Below, in pieces: positions 35,294 through 44,299 of a DNA stretch of 64,000 bases (position 1 is the first letter of the stretch; each line of letters begins with the position of its first letter). The position numbers and the translations under genes are program-made. The stretch covers positions 309,257-373,256 of the forward strand of contig JAHCID010000003.1 of assembly GCA_026129405.1 (NCBI GenBank), read 5' to 3'. Source of the DNA: a bacterium. Lineage in GTDB: Bacteria > Desulfobacterota > Binatia > DP-6. The notes under the pieces were generated by a model that worked only from the letters and a program-made list of their open reading frames with translations, was not told where the DNA came from and searched no databases.

Positions 35294-36271
35294 ATGGACG
35301 TCGTGCACACCGTCACCGGGCCCTGCGCGCCCGCCGAGCTCGGCGTCACCCTGATGCACGAGCATCTGATGGTCGGCTGGCCGGGTTGGGAGGCCGAGGC
35401 GCTCGCCGATCGGGGACAGCGCCGCGAGTTCCAGCGTCGCTGCGTCGAGCGCCTCGCCGAGTTGGCGGCGCTCGGCGTGGGCACCCTCGTCGATCCCTGT
35501 CCCATCGATCTCGGCCGCGACGTCGAGTTCACCGCCGAGGTCGCGCAGCAGAGTCGCGTGCGCATCGTCTTCGCGACGGGCCTCTACAAGGAGGACCAGG
35601 GCGCCGCGCCGTACTTCAAGTTCCGCCGCCAGTTCGGCGACGCGGTGGGCGAGATGACGGCGCTGTTCGTGCGCGAGCTGACGGAAGGCGTGGGCGACAC
35701 CGGGCTGCGCGCCGGCATCATCAAGGTGGCCACCGGGGCGCACCGGATCACGCCCTACGAGGAAGCGGTGCTGCGCGCGGCGGCACGCGCCCACGGCGCC
35801 ACGGGGGCGCCCATCACGACCCATACGGACGAAGGCACGATGGGCCCCGAGCAGCTCGCCATCCTCGAGGAGGAGGGCGTCGATCCGTCGGCGGTGGTCG
35901 TCGGACACTCGTGCGGCGCGAGCGACGTCTCGTACCATCTGCGCATGCTCGACCGCGGCGCGTACCTCGGCTTCGACCGCTTCGGCCTCGAGCTGCTGCA
36001 TCCGGATCGCGAGCGGCTCGCGGTGCTGATCGGGCTCCTGGGCGTGGGCTTCGAGCGCCAGCTCGTGCTGTCGCACGATACGGTCTGGTGCTGGCGTGGG
36101 CGTGCGCCGACGCTGCCGGCGGAGCTGCTGACCCAGTGGCGGCCGACCTACGTGCTCGACACCATCGTCCCGCGCCTGCGCGACGCGGGCGTGCCGGAGG
36201 CACGCATCCAGGCACTGCTGGTCGACAACCCGCGCCGCTACTTCGCCCGCGCCGGCACCGCGCGCTGCTGA
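35294..36271 (+). CDS. Phosphotriesterase/lactonase-like amidohydrolase
   Basis: A 325-residue phosphotriesterase-family TIM barrel. The binuclear metal ligands are visible: HEHLMV (HxH), the carboxylated lysine in GIIKVATGAH, His in TTHTDEG and GHSCGAS, and Asp in LSHDTVW. The C-terminal DNPRRYF is typical of the family. Bacterial relatives hydrolyse lactones (including acyl-homoserine lactones) or esters; true phosphotriesterase activity is less likely. ATG 35294 matches the family N-terminus (VHTVTGPCAPAELG). The gene stands alone between the divergent ydcF-like gene and the convergent thiolase. Confidence 0.9.
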   Translation: MDVVHTVTGPCAPAELGVTLMHEHLMVGWPGWEAEALADRGQRREFQRRCVERLAELAALGVGTLVDPCPIDLGRDVEFTAEVAQQSRVRIVFATGLYKEDQGAAPYFKFRRQFGDAVGEMTALFVRELTEGVGDTGLRAGIIKVATGAHRITPYEEAVLRAAARAHGATGAPITTHTDEGTMGPEQLAILEEEGVDPSAVVVGHSCGASDVSYHLRMLDRGAYLGFDRFGLELLHPDRERLAVLIGLLGVGFERQLVLSHDTVWCWRGRAPTLPAELLTQWRPTYVLDTIVPRLRDAGVPEARIQALLVDNPRRYFARAGTARC

Positions 36272-36276
36272 GCGCG

Positions 36277-37413
36277 TCAGCCCGCACGCAGCACGACGAC
36301 GCAGGCGTTCGCGCCGCGGCCGACCGTGTGCGCCAGGCCGACCCGGGCGTCCGCGACCTGGCGCGCGCCCGCCGCGCCGCGGAGCTGCCACGCCAGCTCG
36401 ACGATCTGCCCGAGCGCGGAGGCGCCGAGCGGCTCGCCCTTCGACAGCAGGCCGCCGCTGGGATTCACCGGCAGCCGGGAGCCCATGCTGCCGCCGCCGC
36501 CGCGCACCCAGGCGCCGCCGCCGCCGCGTGGGCAGAGACCGAGCTCCTCGGCGGACAGGATGTGACGGGCGGCGTCGGTGTCCTGGAGCTCGACGACGTG
36601 GAGGTCCGCGGGACCGACGCCCGCCGCCTCGTAGGCGACGCATGCGGCCATCTCGCTCGGGGTCGGGCTGGCGTCGTCGGCGAGCCCGGCGAGCGGGGTG
36701 TGCTCGCCGAGGACCGAGCCGGGCAGATGCGAGCGCAGGACCGCCGCGAGGACGCGCACCGGCGGCGCGTCGCCCGGCCGCGACGAGAGCACGACCGCGG
36801 CGGCGCCTTCGTTCGGCGCGCACAGCATGAGCAGGCGCAGCGGATCGCACACGAGCGCCGACGCCAGCACCGCCTCGGCGCCGATCGGCTTGCGGTACAT
36901 GGCGTACGGGTTGTGCACGCCGTGGAGATGGTTCTGCACCGAGACCGCGGCGAGGTCCTCGGCGCGCACGTCGCTCTCGCGCATGAGACGCTGGGCGCGC
37001 AGCGCGAAGTACGCCGGCGTCGCCGCGAGACCGGCCTCCTCGCGCCAGGGCTCGAAGAAGCTGGAGCGGATCATGCCGCGGGGCATCTTCTCGAGTCCGA
37101 AGACGAGCGCCGTGTCGCAGGCGCCGCTGGCGATCTGCGCGCTCGCGAGCGCGAGCGCGGCGCCGCCGCTGGCGCAGCCGGCCTCGACGTTCACCGTCGG
37201 GACGCCGGACAGCCCGAGCGCCGTCAGGACCTTGTGCCCCGTCGCCACGCCGCCGTAGACCGAGCCGCAGAACGCGGCCTGGAAGCCGCCGCGCCCGATC
37301 GCCGCCTCGGCGAGCGCGCGCTGCACCGCCACCATGCCGAGCGCGGTGAGGCTGGCGTCGGGGAAGCGGCCGAAGGCGTGCAGCCCGACGCCGGTGACGT
37401 AGACCGGCCTCAC
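36277..37413 (-). CDS. Thiolase-like protein (SCP2/Ltp2 type)
   Basis: A 378-residue thiolase-superfamily protein starting VYVTGVGLHAFGRFPD. The nucleophile region reads NVEAGCASGGAALALA, with the active cysteine. The expected C-terminal histidine segment is NPSGGLLSKGEPLGASALGQ, where GHPxGAS is replaced by GEPLGAS, as in the SCP2-thiolase/lipid-transfer branch. GTG 37413 overlaps the stop of the upstream DUF35 gene (GTGA). Thiolase plus DUF35 pairs form complexes in steroid side-chain degradation (Ltp2-ChsH2 type), where they perform retro-aldol or thiolytic cleavage. A beta-ketothiolase for other acyl-CoAs is the alternative. Confidence 0.88.
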   Translation of the reverse strand: MRPVYVTGVGLHAFGRFPDASLTALGMVAVQRALAEAAIGRGGFQAAFCGSVYGGVATGHKVLTALGLSGVPTVNVEAGCASGGAALALASAQIASGACDTALVFGLEKMPRGMIRSSFFEPWREEAGLAATPAYFALRAQRLMRESDVRAEDLAAVSVQNHLHGVHNPYAMYRKPIGAEAVLASALVCDPLRLLMLCAPNEGAAAVVLSSRPGDAPPVRVLAAVLRSHLPGSVLGEHTPLAGLADDASPTPSEMAACVAYEAAGVGPADLHVVELQDTDAARHILSAEELGLCPRGGGGAWVRGGGGSMGSRLPVNPSGGLLSKGEPLGASALGQIVELAWQLRGAAGARQVADARVGLAHTVGRGANACVVVLRAG

Positions 37414-37823
37414 GCCTCCCCCTCGGGCGCAAACGCCCACGCTTCGACGGGCGTGCCGTCGTCGTCCGCACAGAGGGTCTCGACGACCAGCCGCATCGGC
37501 TGCCCGGCATGCAGGTGCCCGAGCCGCGTCTCGGTGAGCCGGGTGACGACGCGGAGCCCGATCCGATCGAGCTCGACCACCCCGAACCCGTACGGCAGCG
37601 TGCCGCGATAGCCGGGCGGACGGGTCGTCACCACCGTCCAGAGCCAGAGGCGGCCCGTCGGGCCGACCGGCTCGGCCGCCGCGCCGTCGGCCCCGCAGTA
37701 CGGGCACACCGGGCTGGCGGGGAAGTGATGGCGGGCGCAGGAGCGACAGCGTCCCGCGAGCAGCCGGGCGCCGTCGGACGCGGCGACGAAGAGATCGGGC
37801 GCGACGGGGCGGGCATCCGACAT
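37410..37823 (-). CDS. DUF35 OB-fold protein with zinc ribbon (thiolase partner)
   Basis: A 137-residue protein. The N-terminal rubredoxin-like zinc ribbon has CRSCARHHFPASPVCPYCG (two CxxC pairs), followed by an OB fold (GRLWLWTVVTTRPP, YGFGVVELDRIGLRVVTRL). DUF35 proteins bind acyl-CoA and partner with thiolases or MaoC hydratases; the zinc ribbon is structural. Its stop overlaps the GTG start of the thiolase gene. ATG 37823 is clear. The gene is divergent from the exported protein gene at 37936. Confidence 0.92.
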   Translation of the reverse strand: MSDARPVAPDLFVAASDGARLLAGRCRSCARHHFPASPVCPYCGADGAAAEPVGPTGRLWLWTVVTTRPPGYRGTLPYGFGVVELDRIGLRVVTRLTETRLGHLHAGQPMRLVVETLCADDDGTPVEAWAFAPEGEA

Positions 37824-37935
37824 GGCGCTCCCTACGAGCGCCCCGGCCATGACGTCAAGCGCCCGCCCGATGGTCGCAGATGGAAACGGAAATTTCTCGT
37901 CGCCGGCCGCACGCCGCTGTGCTAGCGGAGCGCCC

Positions 37936-40839
37936 ATGTCCACCTCCGGCGCCGGCGCGACGCCTCGGGCGGCCGCACGGCGCCTGGCGCGTCTCTTCCT
38001 GCTCGCGTGTCTCGTCCCGGGTCCGATGGCGCACGCCACCGTGGCCGGCGACCTCTGCGCCCCGGCGGCGGATCCCTGCGTGATCGAAGGCACCCGGACG
38101 TTCACCGCGGGCTCCGTCGTGGACGTCGGCGCGCGCACGCTGGAGGTGGCGGCGTCGGCCCGCGTGACGCTGCCGGCGGGGACGGCCGTGCTGCGCGCGG
38201 GCAGCGTCCGCCTGCGTCCGGGCGCGCGTATCCAGGCCGGCGCGGACGGCGCCGCGCTCACCATCGAGGCGGCGGGCGACGTCGAGCTGCAGGCGCTCGG
38301 CAGCGTGCGCGCGCGGATCGACCTCTCCGGGACCCTCGTCGCCGGCGACCTCTCGATCGTCGCCGGGGGAACCGTGCGCCTCGACGGCGACGTCGCCGCC
38401 AGCGCGCCCGGACCCGACGGCTTGCCGGGCTACGTCACCATCGACGGCAGCGGCGACGTGCTGGCCGGCGGGGGCAGCATCGTCGTGCGCAGCGGCGCCA
38501 CCAGCGGCGGCGGTACGGTCGAGATCTCGGCGGCCGGACGCCTCGCCCTGGGCGCCCGGGTCGACGTCTCCGGGGGGGAGTTCGGCGGCGGCGCGATCAC
38601 GCTCGAGGGCGGCAGCGACGTCGCGGTCACGGCGGCGCTCGACCTGAACGGCGGTGGTGCCTACGGCGACGGCGGCGTGCTCGATGCGACCGCGGTGGCC
38701 GGCTCGCTCCAGATCCTGGGGGCGATCAGCGGTCGCGCCGCCGGCAGCAGCAGCGAGGGCGGTGGGCTCGGTGCGGACGTGACCCTCGTCGCCGGGCAGG
38801 GCGTGACCGTGTCCGCGGCGGTCACGGTGACGGGCGCGAGCCCGGACGGCTCCGGCGGCTCGTTCGTGGTCGACGCGGGGGCGAGCGCGCTGGTGACGGC
38901 GACGGTTCTTGCCGGTGCGAGCGGAGCCGAGTCGTGCGGCGGTGAGGTGGACATCCGCGCCGGGCGCGACGTCACCCTCGGTCGCGTCGACCTCTCCGCC
39001 GGCGGCTGCGGCGGTGGATTCTTCGCCGTCGACGCGCTCGGCACGGCGTCGCTCACGGGCCTCGTCTCCGTCGACGGCGCGACCAGCTTCGGCTCCGGCG
39101 GTCTCGTGACCATCGGGGCGCCGACGGTCAACGTGGGCGCCGTGGTGCGCGCCAGCGCGCCCGACGGCGGCTTCGGCGGCGCCATCGAGGTCGCCGGCTG
39201 CACGATCGGCATCGGCGCCGCGGGCGAGCTGCGCTCGAACGGCCTCGGCGCGCAGACGGAGATACGTGCGAGCGGCCTGGCCACCATCGCGGGACGGCTG
39301 TCGGCGACGGGCGGCCGTAACGTGCTCGCGTACCGTGACCCGGCGCTCGCACCGGTGGTCACGGGGATCGTCAACCCGGCGACGGTGGCGGTGCTCGCCC
39401 CGGACCTGCCCCCGTGCCCGCCGAGCGGCGCCGTCTGCGGCGACGGGGTGCCGGCGGGCGCCGAGCAGTGCGACGACGGCAACACGCTCGCCTGCGACGG
39501 CTGCAGCGCGAGCTGCCGCCTCGAGGCCTGCGGCAACGGCCGCGTCGAGTGCGACGAGGAGTGCGACGACGGCCCGCAAACCGGCCTGCCCGGGAGCGCC
39601 TGCGACGCAAGCTGCCGCGTCATCCCGTCCGCGGGCGGCGTGCAGTGGATCCCGGGGGGCCGCTCGCGCAACGCGTGCCTCCTCGAGTGGGCGGTGCGCA
39701 ACCCGGCGGCGCCGATCGAGGACGGGTTCCCGTCGCCCGCGCAGCGCTGCATCGACGGCGATCCCGCCTGCGACGCCGACGGCGCCAGCGACGGCACCTG
39801 TCTCTTCCAGGTGGCGGCGTGCCTCGCGGCGGACGACCCGCGTCTGCCCGCGTGCCAGCCGGCCGGGGTCACGAACGTGACCCTGAAGACGCCGAACCCG
39901 CTCAAGGTGACGGCGGCGGCCGACGTCGCGCGGGCCGCCGCGCTCGTGCAGGCGCTCGCCGCGCTGGGCGTCACGGTGAAGGGCGGCAGCAACGTCGTCG
40001 TTCCCGGCGCGCCGGTGCTCGGCCGCGACCGCTGCACGGCGCCGGTTCTGCTGCCGGTCCCGCATGCGCCGGGCGCGGCCGCGACGGTGTCGCTCGAGGT
40101 CGCGGCGCAGTCGAGCGCCGGCGGCCGCATGCGGCGCAACGCCATCGACCTGGTGTGCGAGCCGAACCGCGCCGTCTGCGGCAACGGCACGATCGAGCTC
40201 GGTGAGCAGTGCGACGACGGCAACACCGCCGCGTGCGACGGCTGCTCGCCCGCCTGCCGCACGGAGAGCTGCGGCGACGCCGTGGTCGCCTGCGGCGAGG
40301 AGTGCGACGACGGCGCCGCGAACGGCACGCCGGCGAGCGGCTGCACCGCCGCGTGTACGTTCGTCGTGCCGGCGCTGCGCATCCCGGGCGGCGGCTCCAA
40401 GGCGACCGACTGCCACCTCGAGACGGCCGTCGCGCTCGCCGCGCCGGCCACGGACCGTACGGGACTGCCGTCGTCGAAGCAGACGTGCCGCGACGGCGAT
40501 CCGGCGTGCGACCTCGACCCCGCCCCGGGCTCGTGCGCCTTCGCCACCTGGGCCTGCGTCGGCGGTGCCGATGCGCGGCTCGGCTGCGCGGCGGCGCAGA
40601 TCACCAGCCTCGAGGTCCGCCGGCCCACGAGCCGCGACGGCGGGGCGCTCGCCGCGCTGCGCGCCGAGCTGCTGGACCATCTCGGTGGCTACGTCCCGGC
40701 AGGGCCCGGCGAGGTGTGCAGCCACCGCATGCTGCTGCACCTGCCCGCCGACAAGCGCTGGGCGAGGGTGCAGCTGCGCACGCGCGACGCCGCCGGCCGC
40801 TCGGACACCGACACCTTGCGGCTGCGCTGCGTGCCCTGA
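37936..40839 (+). CDS. Exported beta-helix/cysteine-rich protein with duplicated C-terminal block
   Basis: A 967-residue protein. The signal sequence is LARLFLLACLVPGPMAHA. Residues ~38-495 are Gly/Val/Asp repeats of beta-helix type. The C-terminal half holds two copies of a block of about 245 residues (from ~39430 and ~40168). Each copy has a pair of DUF4215-type Cys repeats (EQCDDGNT..CDGC and EECDDG), then a module with IPGG, an invariant Cys, QxCxDGDPxCDxD and GxCxF, then a beta-rich end closing with LxCxP. I recognise no named domain in the module. Unlike its neighbours it lacks the basic helical tail, and no sigma-54-like element precedes it. Confidence 0.83.
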   Translation: MSTSGAGATPRAAARRLARLFLLACLVPGPMAHATVAGDLCAPAADPCVIEGTRTFTAGSVVDVGARTLEVAASARVTLPAGTAVLRAGSVRLRPGARIQAGADGAALTIEAAGDVELQALGSVRARIDLSGTLVAGDLSIVAGGTVRLDGDVAASAPGPDGLPGYVTIDGSGDVLAGGGSIVVRSGATSGGGTVEISAAGRLALGARVDVSGGEFGGGAITLEGGSDVAVTAALDLNGGGAYGDGGVLDATAVAGSLQILGAISGRAAGSSSEGGGLGADVTLVAGQGVTVSAAVTVTGASPDGSGGSFVVDAGASALVTATVLAGASGAESCGGEVDIRAGRDVTLGRVDLSAGGCGGGFFAVDALGTASLTGLVSVDGATSFGSGGLVTIGAPTVNVGAVVRASAPDGGFGGAIEVAGCTIGIGAAGELRSNGLGAQTEIRASGLATIAGRLSATGGRNVLAYRDPALAPVVTGIVNPATVAVLAPDLPPCPPSGAVCGDGVPAGAEQCDDGNTLACDGCSASCRLEACGNGRVECDEECDDGPQTGLPGSACDASCRVIPSAGGVQWIPGGRSRNACLLEWAVRNPAAPIEDGFPSPAQRCIDGDPACDADGASDGTCLFQVAACLAADDPRLPACQPAGVTNVTLKTPNPLKVTAAADVARAAALVQALAALGVTVKGGSNVVVPGAPVLGRDRCTAPVLLPVPHAPGAAATVSLEVAAQSSAGGRMRRNAIDLVCEPNRAVCGNGTIELGEQCDDGNTAACDGCSPACRTESCGDAVVACGEECDDGAANGTPASGCTAACTFVVPALRIPGGGSKATDCHLETAVALAAPATDRTGLPSSKQTCRDGDPACDLDPAPGSCAFATWACVGGADARLGCAAAQITSLEVRRPTSRDGGALAALRAELLDHLGGYVPAGPGEVCSHRMLLHLPADKRWARVQLRTRDAAGRSDTDTLRLRCVP

Positions 40840-40844
40840 GCGGA

Positions 40845-42059
40845 CTAGAGCGCTTCGAGGATCGTCGCCGCGCCCTGGCCCATGCCGCCGCAGATCGCCG
40901 CCATGCCGTAGCGTGCGCCCCGCCGCCGCATCTCGAGCGCGGTCGTGCCGACGAGCCGAGCCCCCGAGGCGCCGACGGGATGCCCGAGCGCACAGGCGCC
41001 GCCGTTGGGGTTCATGCGCTCGGGGTCGCGCAGCCCGAACTCGCGCATCACCGCGAGCGGCGCCGACGCGAAGGCCTCGTTCACCTCGACCACCGCCATG
41101 TCGTCCCACCCGAGGCCGCTGCGCTCGATGGCGCGGCGGGCGGCCGGGACGACGGAGTAGATGAGATCGGTCGGATGGCAGGCTCCGGTGGCGATGGTGT
41201 GGATGCGGGCGAGCGGGGCGATGCCGTGGCGCTGCGCCGCCTCGGCCGACATGACGAGGCAGACGGCGGCGCCATCCGCCTGGCCCGACGAGGTGGCCGC
41301 GGTGATGCGGCCGTCCCCGCGGTACACGGGAGCGAGGCCGGCGATCTTCTCGTAGGTCGTGTCGGCACGCGGTCCCTGGTCGTCCTCGACCCGGATCGCG
41401 TTGCCGTCGAGATCGAGGCCATCGACCGGCACGATCTCCTCGCGCAGCCGGCCGCGGGCGGCGATCGCGCGCTCGTGGCTGCGCAGCGCCCAGCGATCCA
41501 TCTCCTCGCGCGTGATGCCGTAGCGGTCGCAGAGGCGCTCGGCGCCCTGACCACCGTTCAGCTCGATCGGGTTCACGAGGTCGAAGAGCTTCGGGTTCGG
41601 GTTCATGGCGGCCAGCATGTGGCCGCCCTCCTTGATGACCGCGTCCATGTCCATTCCGTCCTTGATGGTGGGGATGCGGAAGTGCGTCATGCTGTCGAGC
41701 CCGCCGGCGATGAAGACGTCGCCGAGGCCGCATTGCACCTGCATGGTCGCGAGGTGGACCGCCATCATCGCCGTGGTGCACGCGCGCTCGATGCTGGTGC
41801 CGACGACGTGATCCGGGAAGCCGGCGAGAAAGGGGACGGCCGTGCCGGGATGGGCCTGCTCGCCCATCATCTCGACGGCGCCGAGGATGACGCCGTCGAC
41901 GTGGCCCTTCTCGATGCCGGCGCGCTCGACGAGGGCGTTCAGCGCCACGACGGCCAGGTCGTCGGAGCGCACGGCGCGGAACACGCCGCGGCGCGGATCG
42001 GCCCGACCGAAGGGCGTACGAACGTAACCGGCGAGGACGGCGTCGCGGAGAGCGGCCAT
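40845..42059 (-). CDS. Acetyl-CoA C-acyltransferase (thiolase)
   Basis: A 404-residue degradative-type thiolase. The nucleophile is in SIERACTTAMMAV, NEAFASAPLAVM carries the conserved Asn, GGACALGHPVGASGAR the active-site His, and CGGMGQGAA the second Cys. It cleaves 3-ketoacyl-CoA with CoA in beta-oxidation, or acts in reverse. Note CTT instead of the usual CSS/CAS after the nucleophile. ATG 42059 is clear. The gene lies between two exported cysteine-rich genes but is unrelated to them; it may serve the same catabolic pathways as the acyl-CoA dehydrogenases at 7.5-9.8 kb. Confidence 0.94.
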   Translation of the reverse strand: MAALRDAVLAGYVRTPFGRADPRRGVFRAVRSDDLAVVALNALVERAGIEKGHVDGVILGAVEMMGEQAHPGTAVPFLAGFPDHVVGTSIERACTTAMMAVHLATMQVQCGLGDVFIAGGLDSMTHFRIPTIKDGMDMDAVIKEGGHMLAAMNPNPKLFDLVNPIELNGGQGAERLCDRYGITREEMDRWALRSHERAIAARGRLREEIVPVDGLDLDGNAIRVEDDQGPRADTTYEKIAGLAPVYRGDGRITAATSSGQADGAAVCLVMSAEAAQRHGIAPLARIHTIATGACHPTDLIYSVVPAARRAIERSGLGWDDMAVVEVNEAFASAPLAVMREFGLRDPERMNPNGGACALGHPVGASGARLVGTTALEMRRRGARYGMAAICGGMGQGAATILEAL

Positions 42060-42087
42060 GGGCGCCGCGTCTACCGCACGCCGCTTC

Positions 42088-43923
42088 TCACTGGCAAACG
42101 CCGTTGAAGCACACCTTGCCGTTCGCCCCGCACGGGGTGAAGTTCGGAAGCTGGCTGTGCCCGCAGGTCGCGACCGGCGCCTCGATCGGACCGTTCAGGG
42201 TGCAGAAGTCCGCCGTGCAGGGGTTCGCGTCGCTGCACAGCTGCGACGCACCCGAGGTGCAGATGCCCTGCTGGCAGGCGTCGAGCGTCGTGCAGGGGCT
42301 GGCGCCGGCACACGAGGTGCCGTTCGGCAGGGGCGTCTGCTTGCAGCCGAGCACCGGATCGCAGGAGCCCGCGGTGCACGGGTTCGCATCGTCGCAGTCG
42401 ACCGCCGTGCCGCCGATGCAGGTGCCGCGGATGCAGGCGTCGCCCTGGGTACAGGCGTTCTCGTCCGTGCAGGCGGCGCCGTTCTCGAGCGGCGTACGCT
42501 TGCAGCCGGTGGCGGGCACGCAGGTGTCGGTGGTGCAGCTGTTGTCGTCGTCGCAGTTGCGTGCCGGCCCGCCGACGCAGACGCCGCCCTGGCAGGTGTC
42601 GTTGGTCGTGCAGAGGTTGGCGTCCGAGCAGCCGCTGCCGTCCGGGCGCGGCTCGTTCACGCAGCCGCGGGCCGGGTCGCAGTCGCGCGTGCAGGGATTG
42701 CCGTCGTCGCAGCTGGGCGGCGTGCCGGGGACGCAGATGCCCGCCTGGCAGGTCTCCTCGCCGTCGCACTTGTCGCCGTCGTCGCAGTCCGCATTGCTCT
42801 CGCAGCGGCAGCGGCACTGGCCGGGCTGCCCTAGCTCGATGCGTCCGAGGCCGCTCGGGTCGCCCGGGATGCAGTCGCCCGGGCAGGCGGCGTCACCGTT
42901 CGGCGCCGAAAGATCACACTCCTCGGCGATGCTGCGCTGCCCGTCGCCGCAGCCGCCCTGGAGCGCGACCACCGCCCGCTTCGAGACGGTGACGCGATCG
43001 GCGATGATCCGCCCGATGACGGTCGCGCTGGCGCCGACGCCGACCTTGCCGCCGGGTACGCGCACCTGCGCCACGACCGTGGCCCCGCGGCTCAGCTTCA
43101 TGGCGGCGCCGGCGACGTTCACCTGGATGTCGCCGGCCAGCAGCGGCTCGCCGGCCGAGGGCCCGAGGTAGCCGCGGCCGGCGATGCCGATGCGCTCGCG
43201 CACGTTGACCACCACGGCGTTGTCCGCGCTCACGCGACCCTCGAACGCCACCTTGAGAGCCGCGATGTCGTAGCGTCCGACGCCGGCTCCGCCGGTGTAG
43301 CCGCGCAGTCGGAGGCGGCCCCCGCTCGCCACCGTCAGAGCGCCGTACCGGCCGGGGGACAATATCCGGGTCTGGCCGGCGGCCACGCTGATGTCCTCGG
43401 TACCGGCGGTGAAGGACGCGAAGGCGGGGAGGGTGGCGAACACCAGCGGTGTCCGGAACGGGTAGGGACCTCCACCGGCCAGGTTCGCGTCCCTGGCCAC
43501 GATCGGGTCGTTGGCGAAGAGGCGACCGAGGTTGGCGCGGGAGAGAACCTTCGTCTTGTCCCCGACCACGTGGCCGGTGACAGGCAGCGCACCGTCCTTG
43601 CCGAGGGCGAGGAAGCCGTCGGCGGCGGTCGCCGCGATGCTGCCCCCGACGATCACCGTGCTGCCGCCCAGCTTCACCTGCTTGCCGCCGATGATGGCGT
43701 AGGCGCGGAAGTCGCCGAGCGGGACCGCGCAGGTGCAGCGCTCGATCACCGGCGGCAGGATGCAGGCGCCGGGGCAGGCGGCGTCACCGCCGGGCGCGGA
43801 GGCGTCGCACGCCTCGGCCGGCTGCTTGATCCCGTCGCCGCAGACGGCGTGTGCGGTCCGTGCCAGCGGCGGCACACATGCAAGGAGGCCGAGCAGGATG
43901 GTCGAGGTGAGACGAGTCCGCAT
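42088..43923 (-). CDS. Exported cysteine-rich protein without basic tail
   Basis: A 611-residue protein with signal peptide TSTILLGLLACVPPLARTAHA. It starts with a CGDGIKQPAEACDASAPGGD repeat that recurs near residue 330 (CGDGQRSIAEECDLSAPNGD). Between the copies is a beta-rich domain (YAIIGGKQVKLGGSTVIVGG). The C-terminal 240 residues are about ten CDDGNPCTxxxC units. It ends at FNGVCQ, without the basic helical tail of its relatives. ATG 43923 fits the signal peptide. A near-perfect sigma-54 element ends 14 bases before this ATG; there is no Shine-Dalgarno. The next exported gene is divergent. Confidence 0.85.
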   Translation of the reverse strand: MRTRLTSTILLGLLACVPPLARTAHAVCGDGIKQPAEACDASAPGGDAACPGACILPPVIERCTCAVPLGDFRAYAIIGGKQVKLGGSTVIVGGSIAATAADGFLALGKDGALPVTGHVVGDKTKVLSRANLGRLFANDPIVARDANLAGGGPYPFRTPLVFATLPAFASFTAGTEDISVAAGQTRILSPGRYGALTVASGGRLRLRGYTGGAGVGRYDIAALKVAFEGRVSADNAVVVNVRERIGIAGRGYLGPSAGEPLLAGDIQVNVAGAAMKLSRGATVVAQVRVPGGKVGVGASATVIGRIIADRVTVSKRAVVALQGGCGDGQRSIAEECDLSAPNGDAACPGDCIPGDPSGLGRIELGQPGQCRCRCESNADCDDGDKCDGEETCQAGICVPGTPPSCDDGNPCTRDCDPARGCVNEPRPDGSGCSDANLCTTNDTCQGGVCVGGPARNCDDDNSCTTDTCVPATGCKRTPLENGAACTDENACTQGDACIRGTCIGGTAVDCDDANPCTAGSCDPVLGCKQTPLPNGTSCAGASPCTTLDACQQGICTSGASQLCSDANPCTADFCTLNGPIEAPVATCGHSQLPNFTPCGANGKVCFNGVCQ

Positions 43924-43937
43924 GGACCACGCCGCAA

Positions 43938-43953
43938 GGCAAGACACGTGCCA
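43938..43953 (-). promoter_or_regulatory. Sigma-54 -24/-12 element of the 42.1-43.9 kb gene
   Basis: TGGCACGTGTCTTGCC is nearly identical to the textbook element TGGCACGN4TTGCA/T, with GG-N10-GC. The -12 C (43939) lies 16 bases before the start codon. Confidence 0.75.
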
Positions 43954-44269
43954 TGAGCGTTGCGGCGATTACCCGAAAAACCTGAGGAAACTCAGCCACG
44001 CGGGCATGTTTCGCGAGCGGTAGCGCACGACAGCGCGGAGCCGCGATGCCCCTCCGACCAGGGGACGAGGAGGGTCGGTCGAGGCCTCGAGGGAGGTGAG
44101 CGGATGCGAGGAATTCGCAGCGACCGCGTTGCGGGAGTGCAGGTTTCGGGCGGTCATGTCGGGTGGTTCCCCCACTTCGTCGGAGCGCAGCACACACAGC
44201 GCCTCCGCCGGCGGATGGAAATGTTCCTGGATTTCAGCCGGTTACACCTTGCCTCGACGCACCTGGTCG
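43954..44269. other. Intergenic region between two divergent exported-protein genes
   Basis: I see no gene. CTGAG-GAAA-CTCAG (43982-43995) is a small inverted repeat followed on the minus strand by GTTTTTC, possibly a regulator site or weak terminator. CGCACGA at 44024-44030 matches half of the palindrome found before the polysaccharide operon. The region is slightly richer in A/T than its surroundings near 43975-44015 and 44215-44260. Confidence 0.5.
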
Positions 44270-44285
44270 TGGCATGGTTCCTGCT
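44270..44285 (+). promoter_or_regulatory. Sigma-54-like element of the 44.3-48.4 kb gene
   Basis: TGGCATGGTTCCTGCT, GG-N10-GC. It shares TGGCATG and CTGCT with the element of the paralogous gene at 48.7 kb. The -12 C (44284) is 16 bases before the ATG. Confidence 0.65.
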
Positions 44286-44299
44286 CGATGGGAGGCCGT

